This document shows, piece after piece, positions 33,987-45,439 of a stretch of DNA of 64,000 bases. The notes under the pieces were generated by a model. It searched no databases. It was given only the letters and a program-made list of their open reading frames with translations, and was not told the origin of the DNA. Position 1 is the stretch's first letter, and the number at the start of each line of letters is the position of its first letter. This DNA is from Prostheceraeus crozeri (taxonomy: Eukaryota; Platyhelminthes; Polycladida; Euryleptidae): contig CAJQUW010005703.1 in assembly GCA_907163375.1 (NCBI GenBank), positions 558,001 through 622,000 of the forward strand, read 5' to 3'. The translations under genes and the position numbers were made by a program.

Positions 33987-34096
33987 GATTTCTTTACGTA
34001 TATATCTTGTCTTCTATGTTCTGCCTTTAATTGTACGCTCTCACCGAATCACTTTGTGCATGTGAGTCAATAAAGTCTATCTTATCTTATCTTATA
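33987..34096 (+). mobile_element. 3' UTR and (CTTAT)n tail of the LINE
   Basis: Short 3' UTR with GAGTCAATAAAGTC followed by TATCTTATCTTATCTTATA. The pentanucleotide tail marks the 3' end of the element. Pentamer tails are usual for L2/CR1-like LINEs. Confidence 0.75.
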
Positions 34097-34116
34097 AGAG
34101 AGAGACACATATACTA

Positions 34117-34391
34117 GCCGCACATCTTTTGCATGGCAATTTGATCTATCGTTTATGTAGCGCATCTGTCGTAATGTCGGCGGTCACAATTGTGACGTGT
34201 TATTTATTTATTGATTATTATTGCCTTGACAACTGATGTGTGGTGGTGAGGGTTTGATCCTGCCAATTGACAGAGTCGCGTAAGTGGCTCGTAGGTCAGT
34301 TGGTTAGAGCACAGGTCTAGTTAACCTTGGTCGTAGGTTCGAATCCTACCTGCCGCACATCTTTTGCATGGCAATTTTATCTATCGTTAAT
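34117..34391 (+). repeat. tRNA-Thr(AGT)-like sequence flanked by 40 bp direct repeats
   Basis: 34284-34357 folds as a tRNA with A box (TAGGTCAGTTGGTTAGAGC), an anticodon loop CTAGTTA (anticodon AGT, 34319-34321) and a perfect T stem (GTAGG/CCTAC with TTCGAAT). The 5' acceptor strand is degenerate (GTGGCTC against CTGCCGC). The 3' acceptor end plus ~35 following bases (GCCGCACATCTTTTGCATGG...) are repeated upstream at 34117-34156. This suggests a partial tandem SINE or a long target duplication. Probably not a functional tRNA. Confidence 0.6.
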
Positions 34392-35148
34392 TTAATTTCA
34401 TTATTGCTTATTGACATGTTGATCGCGAAAATGTAATACAGATGGATGCTTTGCACTAGTTACGCAAATAAATATTTAGAAAGAATCGAATTATTGAAGC
34501 GTGAGTTCTCTCTGAAGTCACCTGCGACACATGCGAATCACGCCTCTTGTGATTGACTACAATACTGTGAAAAGGTTGTTCGGAGGAACATAAAAGAATG
34601 GATTTGACAAAATTAGAAAGCGTAAAACCTAATCTTGCCAATCGTGCCAATTTTATTATCAAAAGAGCAATGAAAATCTTATGCTTTGAAAAGTAATTGG
34701 TTTAATGGTTGCATCTATCTCCACAAGCAATTTCATTCTGCCAGTTAGCGCAGAAGAGTATCAAATCTTTGGTGTCTTTTAACGACAAAGGACTTGTATT
34801 GCATTTCAAATTTGGAGGAATATCACTTCATCAGAAGAGATAAAAGTTCGTAATAACTGACATGTTCAAACCGCTGTTAAGAATAAGTCTAATTGATTAG
34901 AAATTTGAATATCTTATGAAGCGTTCTCAAGTTGTTGCAAATTTTTTTGCTGTGTAGGTGGTTGCCAGAATAATGAAGAAATCTCCAATTTTTGATATGG
35001 CAAAATCGTTCTTCATGCAGAATTAAATGCTAAATCGTTCTGTGTCTAAAAGTTCACACACTTGGCATACTTTATGCAAGCGACGAAGATAAGATAGTTG
35101 AAATCATTAGGCATAATAGTCGTTATTTTATGATTATGGTCGGCCATA
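34392..35148. other. No recognised feature
   Basis: Anonymous AT-rich sequence without gene or repeat signal. Confidence 0.45.
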
Positions 35149-35367
35149 CACTGTAAACTGTCACCTCCTAAAATCGAAGAAATCTGCATCCTAAAGCGCG
35201 ACACACTAGAATTTTAGGAGGTTGCGTGAAATAGAATGCTGACATACTAAAGAGAACAATAACACTAGTGCGCTAGCCTCCTAAAACGCTTTGCTTTAGG
35301 ATTTTTTTATTAGTTACGAATAGTGTCTCGCTTCAGTGTGTGATTTAGGAGGTGCTGGTTTAGAGTG
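35149..35367. mobile_element. 219 bp MITE with CACTGTAAAC-type end, TA flanks
   Basis: Ends CACTGTAAACTGTCACCTCC and, reverse-complemented, CACTCTAAACCAGCACCTCC, both followed by TAAA. TA lies directly outside each end (35147-35148 and 35368-35369). The interior has a second pair of TTTTAGGAGG/CCTCCTAAAA repeats. No coding capacity. Confidence 0.75.
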
Positions 35368-35539
35368 TACCAAACCGAAAGGCCTCTTACCTGATTGCCG
35401 TAGAAATAGATTATGCAAAAAAAGCAGAGATAAAATCCAATAAAAATAAAAGTTATAAAATCAATAGTAAAGTAAATGCACACTTGAGTTGCCCTTCATT
35501 AGTGATAGCTTGACTCGCAAAGCTAATTATTTCATTCGA

Positions 35540-36110
35540 AAATGTATACTAGATATACGCTTTGTCAGTTTCGGTAGCAAAAAGTTGAAACACTCTCTGA
35601 AAAAAGATACTCGGTAAGTAAACATGAAAATTGCGTTGTTTGCCGTGAACTTCCACAAAAACGTAACTGTGATATCTCCTGTGTCGTATATCAATTTACC
35701 TGCAAGATATGTAATTCCAAATACATAAGAAATACAACACGCATTTTTTATAACAGCTTTAATGAACATAAGAACAGCATCAAGAACAAAAATAATATCA
35801 GCGCGTTGTCAAAGCACAATAAAATTTGCGGTATGAATAATACAATAGATGATTTTACCATTGATTTGTTGAGGTGTTTGCGTGATCCCGTAGAAACGAG
35901 TTTGGTGGAATCTCGTCTCACTGATTTTCATAAACCCATATTGAACAGAAGTCACGAGACAGCTGGGGGTTCAAGAATTCACATATCGTAGCATCTCATT
36001 TTATAGTTAACTGCTGTGAGAAAGGGTCAGGACCGGCAACTTTGAAGCTTGTATCTACTTTATCTAATTTGTAATTATTGTGGCATAAATACTTCGGGAG
36101 AGAATATTTT
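35540..36110 (+). pseudogene. Penelope-like element 3' end with GIY-YIG domain
   Basis: Plus-strand frame: NCDISCVVYQFTCKICNSKY, IRNTTRIFYNSFNEHKNSIK, NKNNISALSKHNKI, then DDFTIDLLRCLRDPVETSLV, ESRLTDFHKPILNRSHETAG and TAG at 35988. The VVYQF..C..C..KYI block is the GIY-YIG motif with its Cys pair, NEHKNSI is the conserved helix, and the E of VESRL is the catalytic Glu position. The ORF end is followed by TGTGAGAAAGGGTCAGGACC and an AT-rich 3' region with CTTCGGGAGAGAATAT. It is 5'-truncated, with the RT absent. Closest relative in the window is 43940-44520. Confidence 0.8.
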
Positions 36111-37008
36111 GGATTTGAAAATTTCTTAGAAATAGACTGTTTATCTGAGGTTGACGAATGGAAATTGACTCAAGGTTGCGGCAGATCGGGGGGAACTAAG
36201 TTGGGGCATGAATCGCACGTGTGACTGATTCTAACCAATGATTCAACCATTGACAAGTGTATCTAAGTGAAAATGCGTGTGATTTTTGTGCCACTATTGT
36301 GTATTGCATGAAGCTTTACTTCCATTCTAGAGGTTTTATTGTTATCAATTTCTATGCTGATTACAGAATGAACTTTTATCCTGATCAAACTCGGCTTTCC
36401 TCATACAAGAACATATATATGACCTGACTGGTCAATTATTCACAGAAATATCATATTTCTGTGGTATTAAGTAGTCCATTTCTTAGAAAAGTAGACACCT
36501 TCGAAAAAATATTGTCTTTTAGCTTCCTGACGATTGAGGCAATTCTCTGACCTACAATTGAATCCGTTTGAAGACTTTTTATGCACCATCATCATTAAAT
36601 AGATTTGAGAAGATCGTTTCCAACTACTACAACTGTCTCAACCGATTATTGATCCGTCTTTGAGAGCTGCTCTTAATTAAAGATAAGAGATGATGCCTTC
36701 AGTGAGTCTTGAAAATATAGAATATCTTATGATAAGACTAAATTACATGACGCGAATGCATCAATCATTTGAAGTCTTTTGAACTTTGACTGGAAGTTGC
36801 ATTTCTTCTTTTAAACACATTTGAAGCTGTTTAAAACTATAGACTGCAATTTTACATAGATATTTTAGAATAATTACTTTTGAAGGAAATCTTACACAAT
36901 TCATACACGCGTGTTTGAATTGTATTCCATGCACGGAAATAACACTTATTAATCTCATTTTGTGCTCATGACTAGTTTCTCAGCGCATTCAATAGTTTGG
37001 CATCTTAT
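36111..37008. other. No recognised feature
   Basis: Anonymous AT-rich sequence. Confidence 0.45.
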
Positions 37009-38396
37009 CCCTCTGATGCATAAGCAGGGTCCATCTGACCCTGTACGTTACTTTCCGTGCTATCATAGTGCGACATGTCAGAACTATACTCTAATACTCA
37101 AGATCCTCTAACATCATTCATTGTAGATTAACTATGAGTTACTATTCTAATTATATACACATCCATATGCCTGTGAAGTAGCGAATTTTGGGACGATTTC
37201 ATTGATAATTTCAAAAAAATGTATCGTTCAGGAGCCTTTATGTGTATCGACGAGCAATTGCTTCCTTTTCGAGGCCGAGAGAGCTTCAAGCAATATATTC
37301 CGTCGAAACTCGATAAGTACGGGATGAAATTGTTTCTTCTTGTATGTCAAAATACCCATTATATTAACGGTATTCCATACTGTGGTCGAAATGAAGCGAA
37401 TACTATCCACGTTGGACTAGCAAAGGACATCGTGAAAGAACTTTGTGTTCCTATTTACGCTTCAGGCAGAAACATAACATGCGACAATTATTTTACCTCC
37501 GCTGATTTGCACAAGAATTGAGCTCTAAAAATATCACACTTCTAGGTACAATCAAACAAAATCGCCGAGAAATTCCACCCGCATTATTACAGGATAATCA
37601 GCAAATCGGTTCAACCTTTGCCTTCGATGGAAATTTGACCATTGTCAATTTTCGACCGAAAAAGAAGAAAAATGTGATTCTTTTATCAACCATGCACGAT
37701 GATAAAGAAATCGATCCTGTTAGTGGAAAACCGATGATAATTATGGATTATAATGCCACAAAAGGATCAGAGGATGCTGTAGACCAGAAGTGCCACACGT
37801 ACAGTGTTCAGAGAAAGACCGATTGGCCGATGGCTCAATTTTATAATATTTTGAACTTGGCAGGTATAAACAGCTTTGTTATATTTCGATCTGAATATCC
37901 TGATTTGGGGGAAATGCTGCTCGAACTTTGGCTGTTGACACTTGCCAATAAAACGGGTCTCCATTCAGAACAGCTACTGGCATTACGTCATTTGGGATAC
38001 AAGAAAGTCAGAGAAGTGGCAACGCGTGATCAAGTTCCACAGCAATCGAAGAGGAAGCGCTGCCATCTTTGCATGTATAAAGATGACAGAAAAACATCAG
38101 AGACTTGTCACTTTTGCGAAAAACCTGTACGTCGATCCCACCAACGGCCACTTTGTTGTGTGAATTGTGCTTGCTACATGTAATTTGTGATCTTAATAAC
38201 TGTATTGGAGCTGTAAACATTCATTATGGTCTTATTTGTTGAGGTAACCAACATTTCATATGTCTGTTTGTAATCTAAAAAGAGTTAGACATACTGCCAT
38301 GCATTAACAGAGAAGTTTTCATCACTAAATCTTACACAGGGTATAATGGACCCTGGTTATGGAAGAACGTTACAAAATCGCTTATGCATCAGAGGG
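37009..38396 (+). mobile_element. piggyBac deletion derivative
   Basis: Perfect 17 bp terminal inverted repeats CCCTCTGATGCATAAGC (37009-37025) and complement (38380-38396), flanked by TTAT (37005-37008) and TTAA (38397-38400), the piggyBac target with one mutation. Subterminal inverted motifs CAGGGTCCATCTGACCCTG and CAGGGTATAATGGACCCTG follow. At 1388 bp it lacks the N-terminal half of the transposase gene. Confidence 0.9.
37177..38183 (+). pseudogene. piggyBac transposase C-terminal part, frameshifted
   Basis: Frame 1 reads EFWDDFIDNFKKMYRSGAFM, CIDEQLLPFRGRESFKQYIP, ... NITCDNYFTSADL to a stop at 37519. A +1 shift (AQELSSKNITLLGTIKQNR) continues to 38183 with HDDKEIDP, MDYNATKGSEDAVDQ, RKTDWPMAQFYNIL and a Cys-rich tail (CHLCMY..CHFCEKPV..HQRPLCCVNC). 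The DDE core Asp positions are seen in CIDEQ, CDNYFT and in MDYN/EDAVD. The tail is the C-terminal Cys-rich domain that binds the terminal repeats. About 330 of the usual ~550-600 residues remain, with the N-terminal and insertion domains missing. Non-functional. Confidence 0.92.
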
Positions 38397-38715
38397 TTAA
38401 GTAGCAAGCATTGATAGTTATTTACGCAATTAATGCATGACTGCTAGCATTCCACGTGTTAGGTATCTTAAATGCCCGAGCCCGTAGGGTGAGGGCCGTC
38501 TGAATCTAACGAGTTCGAATGCTATGATGAAATAATCTCATACACCAGTTGTGTCATAAAGGTAGAATACTTTCTATGGTATTGTTAATTTATGAGTTGC
38601 GCAGAGAATTTTATTTGGCGACGTGCTATGATGATCAAGAACAGATTGTGACTGATATGTCTATGATTATTCAGAGTTTTTGAATAGAAATTTAGCCTGA
38701 CCAATATTGTAAATA

Positions 38716-40374
38716 CAGTCCGTTTCATAAAAAGTAGATTATCCTAAAATTTGACTAAATAAAACATAAGTATGATACAGAAAGCCTTTTTCATGTTATT
38801 TCATGTCCCTAATATATTTAAATGTCCTTATATAATCTGATAAGCTATGATACAGTAACGGTTCTTAAGAAGCTAATATTTTGTGGCCCTACCCTTATTG
38901 TCAATGACATTACCAATTCGTCTAGGCATTGATTCGATGAGATCGTTGATTTTTGACTGATCTAGCTTTCTCCACTCTCTTTTTAACAGTGACGTAAGTT
39001 GTGATACGCCATCTGTAGGTAGCAGTGAACGACGAACGTTACGTTTTAGAGTACTCCATACATTTTCTATGGGATTCAGATCAGGAGAACGAGCTGGCCA
39101 AGATAATGTCCTAAGCCCTAATTGAGACTTGCATAAGTTGACTCTACTACTCCTGTGACACGTAGCATTATCATCCATAAATAACCAAGTCGATGGATCA
39201 CCAAGTTGATCTGTCATTTGGCCAATGTTCATTCGTAAAACATTCACATAGCGTTCAGAATTCATGGTTCCTTGCTGTATGTGAAGTTCAGAGCGGCCAT
39301 TGGTCCAAATGCCAGCCCAAATCAGTAGAGTAGTCGCACGACCTTATACCCGGGGACGATGTAAATGTCTCGGAATTTCCTGATCAGATTTTATCCATAA
39401 TCTCAATCGACCATCACTATCCTTCAGACGGACTGATGCCTCATCAGACCAGACAACCCGATCCCATTGATTTCGCCAGTGACAATGACTCATTGCCCAT
39501 CTGAGACGTTTTTTTGTATGCTGATCTGATAATTCGATCTGAGAGGGCCTCTTACAGCTCTTGAAATTCGACTCAATAAGTCTTCTACGAATAGTGGACT
39601 TAGAAATAGACGAGTCTAGTGCAGCCATCTCAGTTAACGAGAGACTTGGATCAACTTTAACAAATCTCAAAATTAGGCGGTCTCTACGTTTGGATGTTTT
39701 GCGTGGACGGCCAGAGCCCTCTTTACGACAGAGTCGAAAATCATCATTATGCCATCGATGCACATTTGTGTAAGGGACATTTAGTCGCTTGCTAGTAGCT
39801 CGCAAAGAAAACCCTAGTTTTAGCAAGGCTGACACTTTGCCTTTTGTGAATGCGATTTCGTTATTGTTCATTTGTGCTTTGTATTGTTTTCAACCGGTAA
39901 GAGATAGATTTCTAGCTGAAAGCAATCAGGAGTGCTGCCAACACCACCGCAACGAAGTCAGGAAGCTATGGAACATGAAGTCCAGTTAATCACATGTAGC
40001 AGTTACATTATTGTTGATGAATAATGGTGCTATACTGGCTCTGATTGACCGATTTTCTTTATTTTTGTTTTGCTTGATAGCTTTTGGCTTGTAGAACAAC
40101 ATATTACATAACAAAGGAAACAAATGTAATTTCAAAAGAGTGAGGTATGATTTTGTGCAACATTGCTAAATGAAGATCAAATTATCTACTACTTTTTTAT
40201 CTATAACAGGAAAACAACTCAATATTCATACTTGAAATTTCCAACAATGACATTAGTAAGCACAACTGACATATCTTCCAAATTTCAGAGAAATTCGTTC
40301 AAGTTTGGCGGAGTTAGACAAAGTTGAAGTTAAGGCGATGTTTAAGGGTGATCCATTTTTTATGAAACAATCTG
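38716..40374 (-). mobile_element. Tc1/mariner-type transposon, nearly full length
   Basis: 1659 bp between TA dinucleotides (38714-38715 and 40375-40376). Ends are CAGTCCGTTTCATAAAAAGT and, reverse-complemented, CAGATTGTTTCATAAAAAAT. The empty paralogous site at about 53380-53395 carries a single TA, confirming target duplication. A second copy lies at 56171-57625 in opposite orientation. Confidence 0.92.
38873..39871 (-). pseudogene. Tc1-like DD34E transposase with one in-frame stop
   Basis: 333 codons on the minus strand in one frame, broken only by TAA at codon 176 (39344-39346). N-terminal paired-type HTH domains (KGKVSALLKLGFSLRATSKR; SKSTIRRRLIESNF) with the GRPRKTSKRRDR linker are followed by the catalytic triad: D in WSDEAS (~143), D in FMDDNATCH (~234) and E in SPDLNPIENVW (~269). 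The last two have 34 residues between them. The length is that of an intact Tc1 transposase, so a single nonsense mutation is the only visible lesion. The enzyme cuts and pastes at TA. Copy B at 56674 lacks the first Asp. Confidence 0.94.
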
Positions 40375-40590
40375 TATCTAGTCTCAGATTTCTGTACTAA
40401 AGCAGGACAAGATCAGACATAATTGGCATGTATCTTGCATTATTATAGATTGAATTATTGATTATTATGGATTGCACTGGATTAAATAATTGTCTCCCGC
40501 GCGGGCAATAATCTACTTTACAGGTCAAATAAGTAGATAGGATAAACATTGCATGCACGGAGATATGCAGCCACAATCCGATTTTGAAAA

Positions 40591-41124
40591 TTAAATTGCC
40601 ATTTACAGCACGATCCATTAGAAAGTCTATACACGAAATATGCTGTATTGAGAATGTGATTCGGAACAATATTTTAGAAGCTTAGAAGGGCGGGTGCCGG
40701 TATTTATGGGATTATTTGACTCAGAGGAACAAAGTTCACATTTTCCTACTAAGTTCGAACCATCGAAGACGCGCATAATTTCCGTGTTAACGTTTATCAG
40801 TTTTCTCTCATTTTAAAATGATTTGAATTGCGTAGATGGTCATCGTTTAAATGTACATTCATTTGACAGCTGTATAACCGAAAACGTTGATTTGCTTTGA
40901 TGTTTCTGACTTTGGACTTACTTCGTTTTACATTCACCCTGCGAACTTGGTCTACAACATACTTTCCCATGGACATGGTTTGTAGTCATGGAATGCGAAC
41001 CTACTTCTCACCGGGGAATTTGACAATTTTTGTCATTAATAAAATGGAAAGCTTCTTCATGTGATTTGGACCACTCATTTGCTCACATCGTCTCCGAATG
41101 TGAAGGCCTATTAATGGCCGAAGC
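40591..41124. other. No recognised feature
   Basis: Anonymous sequence, slightly GC-richer around 40680-40760. No gene. Confidence 0.45.
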
Positions 41125-41605
41125 ATTCATTAAATCCCCAATGTGTATATAGTTTCCAGTTTATTAAATGAACTTGAGTTGAGATATGCATTTTTTACAC
41201 TTTTGGAGAAATTTACATGAATTGACTGATCGTAATAGCAAAACCGAAGGAATAACAGCATCTTACAGATCCTCCATGTCATGACAACGTTGGAGAGATA
41301 ATGTAATTTGTCAAATTCGCCACAAAATTAGCAATTCGATGGGTTACTATCCCTTTAATACTTAGCCCTATCAATAAGAGCATTTTCTTGAGCGTGATCA
41401 TATCACAAGCACCCTGCCGCTGAAAGAGCAAAACAAGAATAATCACAATTAACTTTAAATGGGTCCACAATGCCATTTGGATTTGAGTGAATCATAGAAT
41501 CATGCCGATGAAAACAAAATTAAAACTTGAAATTTCAGCCAAGAAAGCACAATAAGATGTTGACCTTTTTCATGAAGATTTGCATTATAATGAAGGATAC
41601 GCTGA
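41125..41605 (+). mobile_element. hAT-like MITE, copy E (partial)
   Basis: Begins at CATTCATTAAATCCCCAATG and follows the family to GCATTATAATGAAGG, where it is cut off at the start of the CACTGTAAAC element at 41608. The family's right portion is missing. Confidence 0.65.
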
Positions 41606-41607
41606 TA

Positions 41608-41814
41608 CACTGTAAACCGTTGACTGACAATTGACAGACATTTATCCTACAAAATCTATTTTGTCGGTCATTGTTAGTTCTTGTAGGATGATTGCCACTG
41701 AACACCTACAATATCTGACAAAAAGCGACAAAATGAATAGCAATGAATTATAGCCTAAATTCTATCAAAACTGTTGGTAATTAATTGAATTATGTCAAAA
41801 TATATCATGGTTTT
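41608..41814. mobile_element. CACTGTAAAC-ended element, right end not found
   Basis: Left end CACTGTAAACCGTTGACTGA follows TA (41606-41607) and interrupts the MITE to its left. An interior stem (ATCCTACAAAATCTATTTTG ... GTAGGATGA) is visible. The right boundary is uncertain. Confidence 0.4.
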
Positions 41815-41965
41815 GCCACTCGAAAATGAATGATTTTAAGGCCCAACAATGTATTACGAACAGAATTTAAGTCGACCATTTCCTTTCATTTGAGACTAGA
41901 AACCAGTTCTACGCCAATAAGTTACATATATGTCAAATAATGACCTCATAATTCAAAGTGGCCAC
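41815..41965 (+). repeat. Dispersed repeat shared with 21130-21398
   Basis: See 21130-21398. Lies between the CACTG-ended element and the fold-back element. Confidence 0.6.
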
Positions 41966-41971
41966 CGTAAA

Positions 41972-43763
41972 CAATTCCATAACAAATAGAGATGGATTTT
42001 TGACAGCTATGAAAATTGGATGGTGATCGATTCTGTGGATCCTGTGAGATATAATAGCTATTTACGCAACAAGTGCATAGATATCCATCTCCATTGCATT
42101 TTCGAGATCAACATGTCTATGCACGAACCCGAAGGGCGAGCGAACATTTTGTTGATCGAGCATAATGTACAGTACGCGACAGCAAGTTTTAAACTTTGCA
42201 TAAATCTACGGACACGTATATTTTTCAACACCTTCTAAATTTTTTTGCTATTAAGAAATATCGACAAATTTACAATCATCTGAAAGAGAATTTTCGGATC
42301 TATCATTTGAATGTTGTTGAATTAATTGTTTTTGAAATTGGTGGTTCCTAGAGGCCCATAAACCCGAAAGCCCCAAATTTTCTTTGACTTGTTTTGTGTT
42401 GTGTGCTAGGCAGTTTGTCTTCTTGCTTTATTATGCATTTTATTGTTTTGTGAGAACAATCTCCATTCCATTGTTAGAGCTATAACTTTTTCGCGGCATG
42501 CATTTCAAGTTCCAATGTCATACAAAAGTCCAGCTTGTCTGCTATCTACGGTACATGACTGACAACAGACATGTCATGTCATCAGACAATGGATGACCAA
42601 ACAATTGGTAGCTGACCGTGAGCGAATCTTCACAGACGTATTTAACGCGGCATGAACAACGCCCGCGCACCCAGTCTGGTCTCTCCAAGCGAAGTTGTCG
42701 ACGAGAGCCGTTGATGGTGTTGCAGCCTATCTTCTATGTGCGAACTATCATCGAACTGCTGCGGACGTGATCACCACGGCTTGTGGTCCTGGAAGAATCT
42801 GGAGACTCTGTTGGTGCTGTGACTGTTTTATAACTGTGAACGTACCATCTGTCCTTGTAAGGACTGTTTGCACCATTTATTTATTTTCACAATATAATTT
42901 ATCCACATTTTTCATTTACATTTTTCAATCATATGTTTTGGGAATATTAAGAAAATAATAACCCGTAACATTTGAAAAGCGCATAAATCAATTTGAGACA
43001 TTCTCCTTGTGATATTCAAAACCGTCACAAGATTGGCTTTCAGAAAATATATAGTTTGACAGTGTTTTCTCGAAGTTTAGAGGCAATATTTTGAAAGTAG
43101 TATAGATAGAAAATGTGGCGATTTTTTCATTTTCAGAATGTGTTGCGATAATGACAGAAATAACGCTGTTAATTAACTGGTGACATTTATTTACCTCAAA
43201 ACTAGTGTTTTCTGCTTTTGTTGGGTAAATTTAAGGCCTTTCGAAGAAATATTCTGAAAATGAAAAAATCGCCACATTTTCTATCTATACTACTTTCAAA
43301 ATATTGCCTCTAAACTTCGAGAAAACACTGTCAAACTATATATTTTCTGAAAGCCAATCTTGTGACGGTTTTGAATATCACAAGGAGAATGTCTCAAATT
43401 GATTTATGCGCTTATCAAAACAAGTCAAAGAAAATTTGGGGCTTTCGGGTTTATGGGCCTCTAGGAACCACCAATTTCAAAAGCAATTAATTCAACAACA
43501 TTCAAATGATAGATCCGAAAATTCTCTTTCAGATGATTATAAATTTGTTGATATTTCTTAATAGCAAAAAATTTAGAGGGTGTTGAAAAATGTACGTGTC
43601 CGTAGATTTATGCAAAGTTTAAAAAACTTGCTGTCGCGCACTGTAATCAAGATGGATATCTTTGCCCGAGTTGCGCAAGTAACTATATTTCACAGGATCG
43701 TCGGAATCTATGACCATCAGAATTTTATAGCTGTCAAAAATCCAACTCTTTGTTATGGAATTG
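41972..43763. mobile_element. Fold-back element with ~520 bp inverted arms
   Basis: The right arm (about 43247-43763) is the inverted complement of the left arm (41972-43140 after removing the solo LTR). Ends are CAATTCCATAACAAA(T/G)AGAG. The pairing is very close across CCCCAAATTTTCTTTGACTT, CTCGAAGTTTAGAGGCAATA and AATGTGGCGATTTTTTCATT. The ~100 bp centre is unique. A short relative of the left end is at about 53717-53790. No coding capacity. Confidence 0.8.
42397..42970 (+). mobile_element. Solo LTR
   Basis: 574 bp that begin TGTTGTGTGC and end CCCGTAACA, giving matched TGTT...AACA termini, flanked by TTTG on both sides (42393-42396 and 42971-42974). The opposite arm of the fold-back has the site uninterrupted (TTGTTTTGATAAGCGC on this strand). 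The size, TG..CA ends and 4 bp duplication fit an LTR left by recombination of an LTR retrotransposon. No internal retroviral-type genes are present. The short frame 42695-42958 has no family features. Confidence 0.7.
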
Positions 43764-43939
43764 CAGATATCTATGTTGTTTCTTGAGATTTCCATCCAGA
43801 ATGGATACACTAATAAGGATTTGAGTGTGTCTGACAGAAATACCCAGAAAAATAAAACTAGTAAAATCAACGATGATAGAAAAGCATTTTTAAGTTACCG
43901 TTTATAAGCGACAGCCTTAATCGGAAAGTTAATTACCAC

Positions 43940-44520
43940 ACAAGAAAACATAGATTGAATGTCCGTCTCGTCAGTACGGGCAACAAAAAAATGCGTAATG
44001 TTTAGAAGAAAAAAATCAAAAAAAGTGAACACAATGATTGTAGAATATGCAACAAGCTATCCCAAAATCATAACTGTGAGACATCGTGTGTTGTATATCA
44101 ATTCTCTTGTAGAAAGTGTGGAGTACACTAGGAAGTTGAAGTACATTAGATACAACGAACACAGTCTCAGTATTCGTAATAGAAATGATCTAAGTGCTTT
44201 GTCTGAACACAGTAAGACCTGTCTTGTTAACGGTTCTACTGATGATTTTGATGTTGAATTTCTTCGCTGCTTAAATGATTCTGTTGAAACAAGCGTGGTG
44301 GAATCGCGATTAATCAATAAGTGCCATCCTAAAATGAACAGACGTCATGAGACAACCGGAGCTATACTGCGTATCTAACGAGCCAGTTTAGACAGTTGTC
44401 ATTTTATCGCTGCCTTGCCTTGAGAAAGGGTTTGGACCCGAAACGTCGGCTGTGTACATATTTTTTATTCGTAATTATTTGGTGGCATTAAAATCACTCG
44501 GGAGAGAAAACTGATATTTT
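43940..44520 (+). pseudogene. Penelope-like element 3' end with GIY-YIG domain
   Basis: In one frame CRICNKLSQ then NCETSCVVYQFSCRKCGVH, the GIY-YIG start with Cys pair, followed by stops. In another frame LKYIRYNEHSLSIRNRNDLS, ALSEHSKTC, DDFDVEFLRCLNDSVETSVV, ESRLINKCHPKMNRRHETTG and the stop at 44376-44378. At least one frameshift lies between the halves. Downstream, TTGAGAAAGGGTTTGGACCC then GAAACGTCGG forms a GGG/CCC hairpin ending in GAAAC, a conserved 3' motif of this group, in keeping with the hammerhead-like motifs reported for PLEs. 5'-truncated. Confidence 0.8.
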
Positions 44521-45332
44521 TTTGCATTATTGATTCATTATGGTCCTCCCGCCTTCAGCCATCTCTTATATACTATTACATTTATAAGAAAAGAAAGGAA
44601 AAATAAATCTAATCAGAATTCAAGCAATTTATTGATCCTATTACTCTGTTTGCGCTTCAAATAACGTCCAACTTACAACCTCTTTCTGATAACAGTCATT
44701 TCAAATTTCAACTGAAGTCAAACATTGCTCACTTTGTATATTTACATTCCCTTGGCCAGAGGAGACTTCTATCACTCCAAATCAGAGTTCATTCCCAAAT
44801 ATTCACGATATTGACTTGCTTTCAATCCGTATGCTTTCCTTTAAGCTATCAAGATATTGCCTGACTGGACTACTACTTTCTGCGCATTTTCGTGCAATTG
44901 AAAGTAAAAATGAACGTGGAAAACGTCCTTATATTGATGGCTTCACGGAGAGTTGATATGAAGTCCTAGTGAATTTAAGTAATGTGCCTTGTTGCCGGAA
45001 GAAAGGCCACAACACGCCGATCATGCACGAGAGCTACTCACTGATAGCATTCTCCGAGGTAAGAGTGAGAGAGCGACCCTTTGAGGAAAGCTTGGATAAA
45101 TCAAACGAGAGGGAATTGAGAATAGGTAAACAATCCTCAAGTGTTGTTCCTGATGAAAAATGTTTTAGAGAATTGTAATCGCTATGGCTGAATGGCAATT
45201 ATGCAGCGCGGAGACAGACAGTTCAATCTCTCTATTCCCGTGACTTCGAATTGACGTCCACAATCTTAGCAATAAAAGATCGATTCACAAGGATAACAAA
45301 CGGCTATTGTTTAATTTAAAGACTTTTATTGT
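44521..45332. other. No recognised feature
   Basis: The small frame at 44969-45178 has no family features. Otherwise anonymous. Confidence 0.4.
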
Positions 45333-45412
45333 TTGTGTGTAGCTCAGTTGGTAAAGCTGCCACTGAAATGAACGCATAAGCGAAGTGTCCCAGGTTCGAG
45401 ACTATCCTCTTC
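45333..45412 (+). repeat. tRNA-like sequence (SINE head)
   Basis: A box TAGCTCAGTTGGTAAAGC and B box GGTTCGAGACT at slightly long spacing. The acceptor strands do not pair and the anticodon region is over-long, so it is probably a tRNA-derived SINE rather than a gene. Confidence 0.45.
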
Positions 45413-45439
45413 CTTCAATCCTTCTCTCCACTCCCAATG

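Larger units (their letters stand above)
38403..40590 (+). repeat. Dispersed repeat split by a Tc1 element (paralogue at 53145-53620)
   Basis: 38403-38715 plus 40377-40590 match 53145-53620 in inverted orientation at roughly 75-80%. Shared landmarks include the hairpin with arms TAGCATTC...GAATGCTA (38446-38532), CGTGCTATGATGATCAAGA, GAATAGAAATTTAGCC..., AGCAGGACAAGA and CCCGCGCGGGCAATAAT. The paralogue is uninterrupted and reveals the Tc1 insertion point. Confidence 0.7.
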
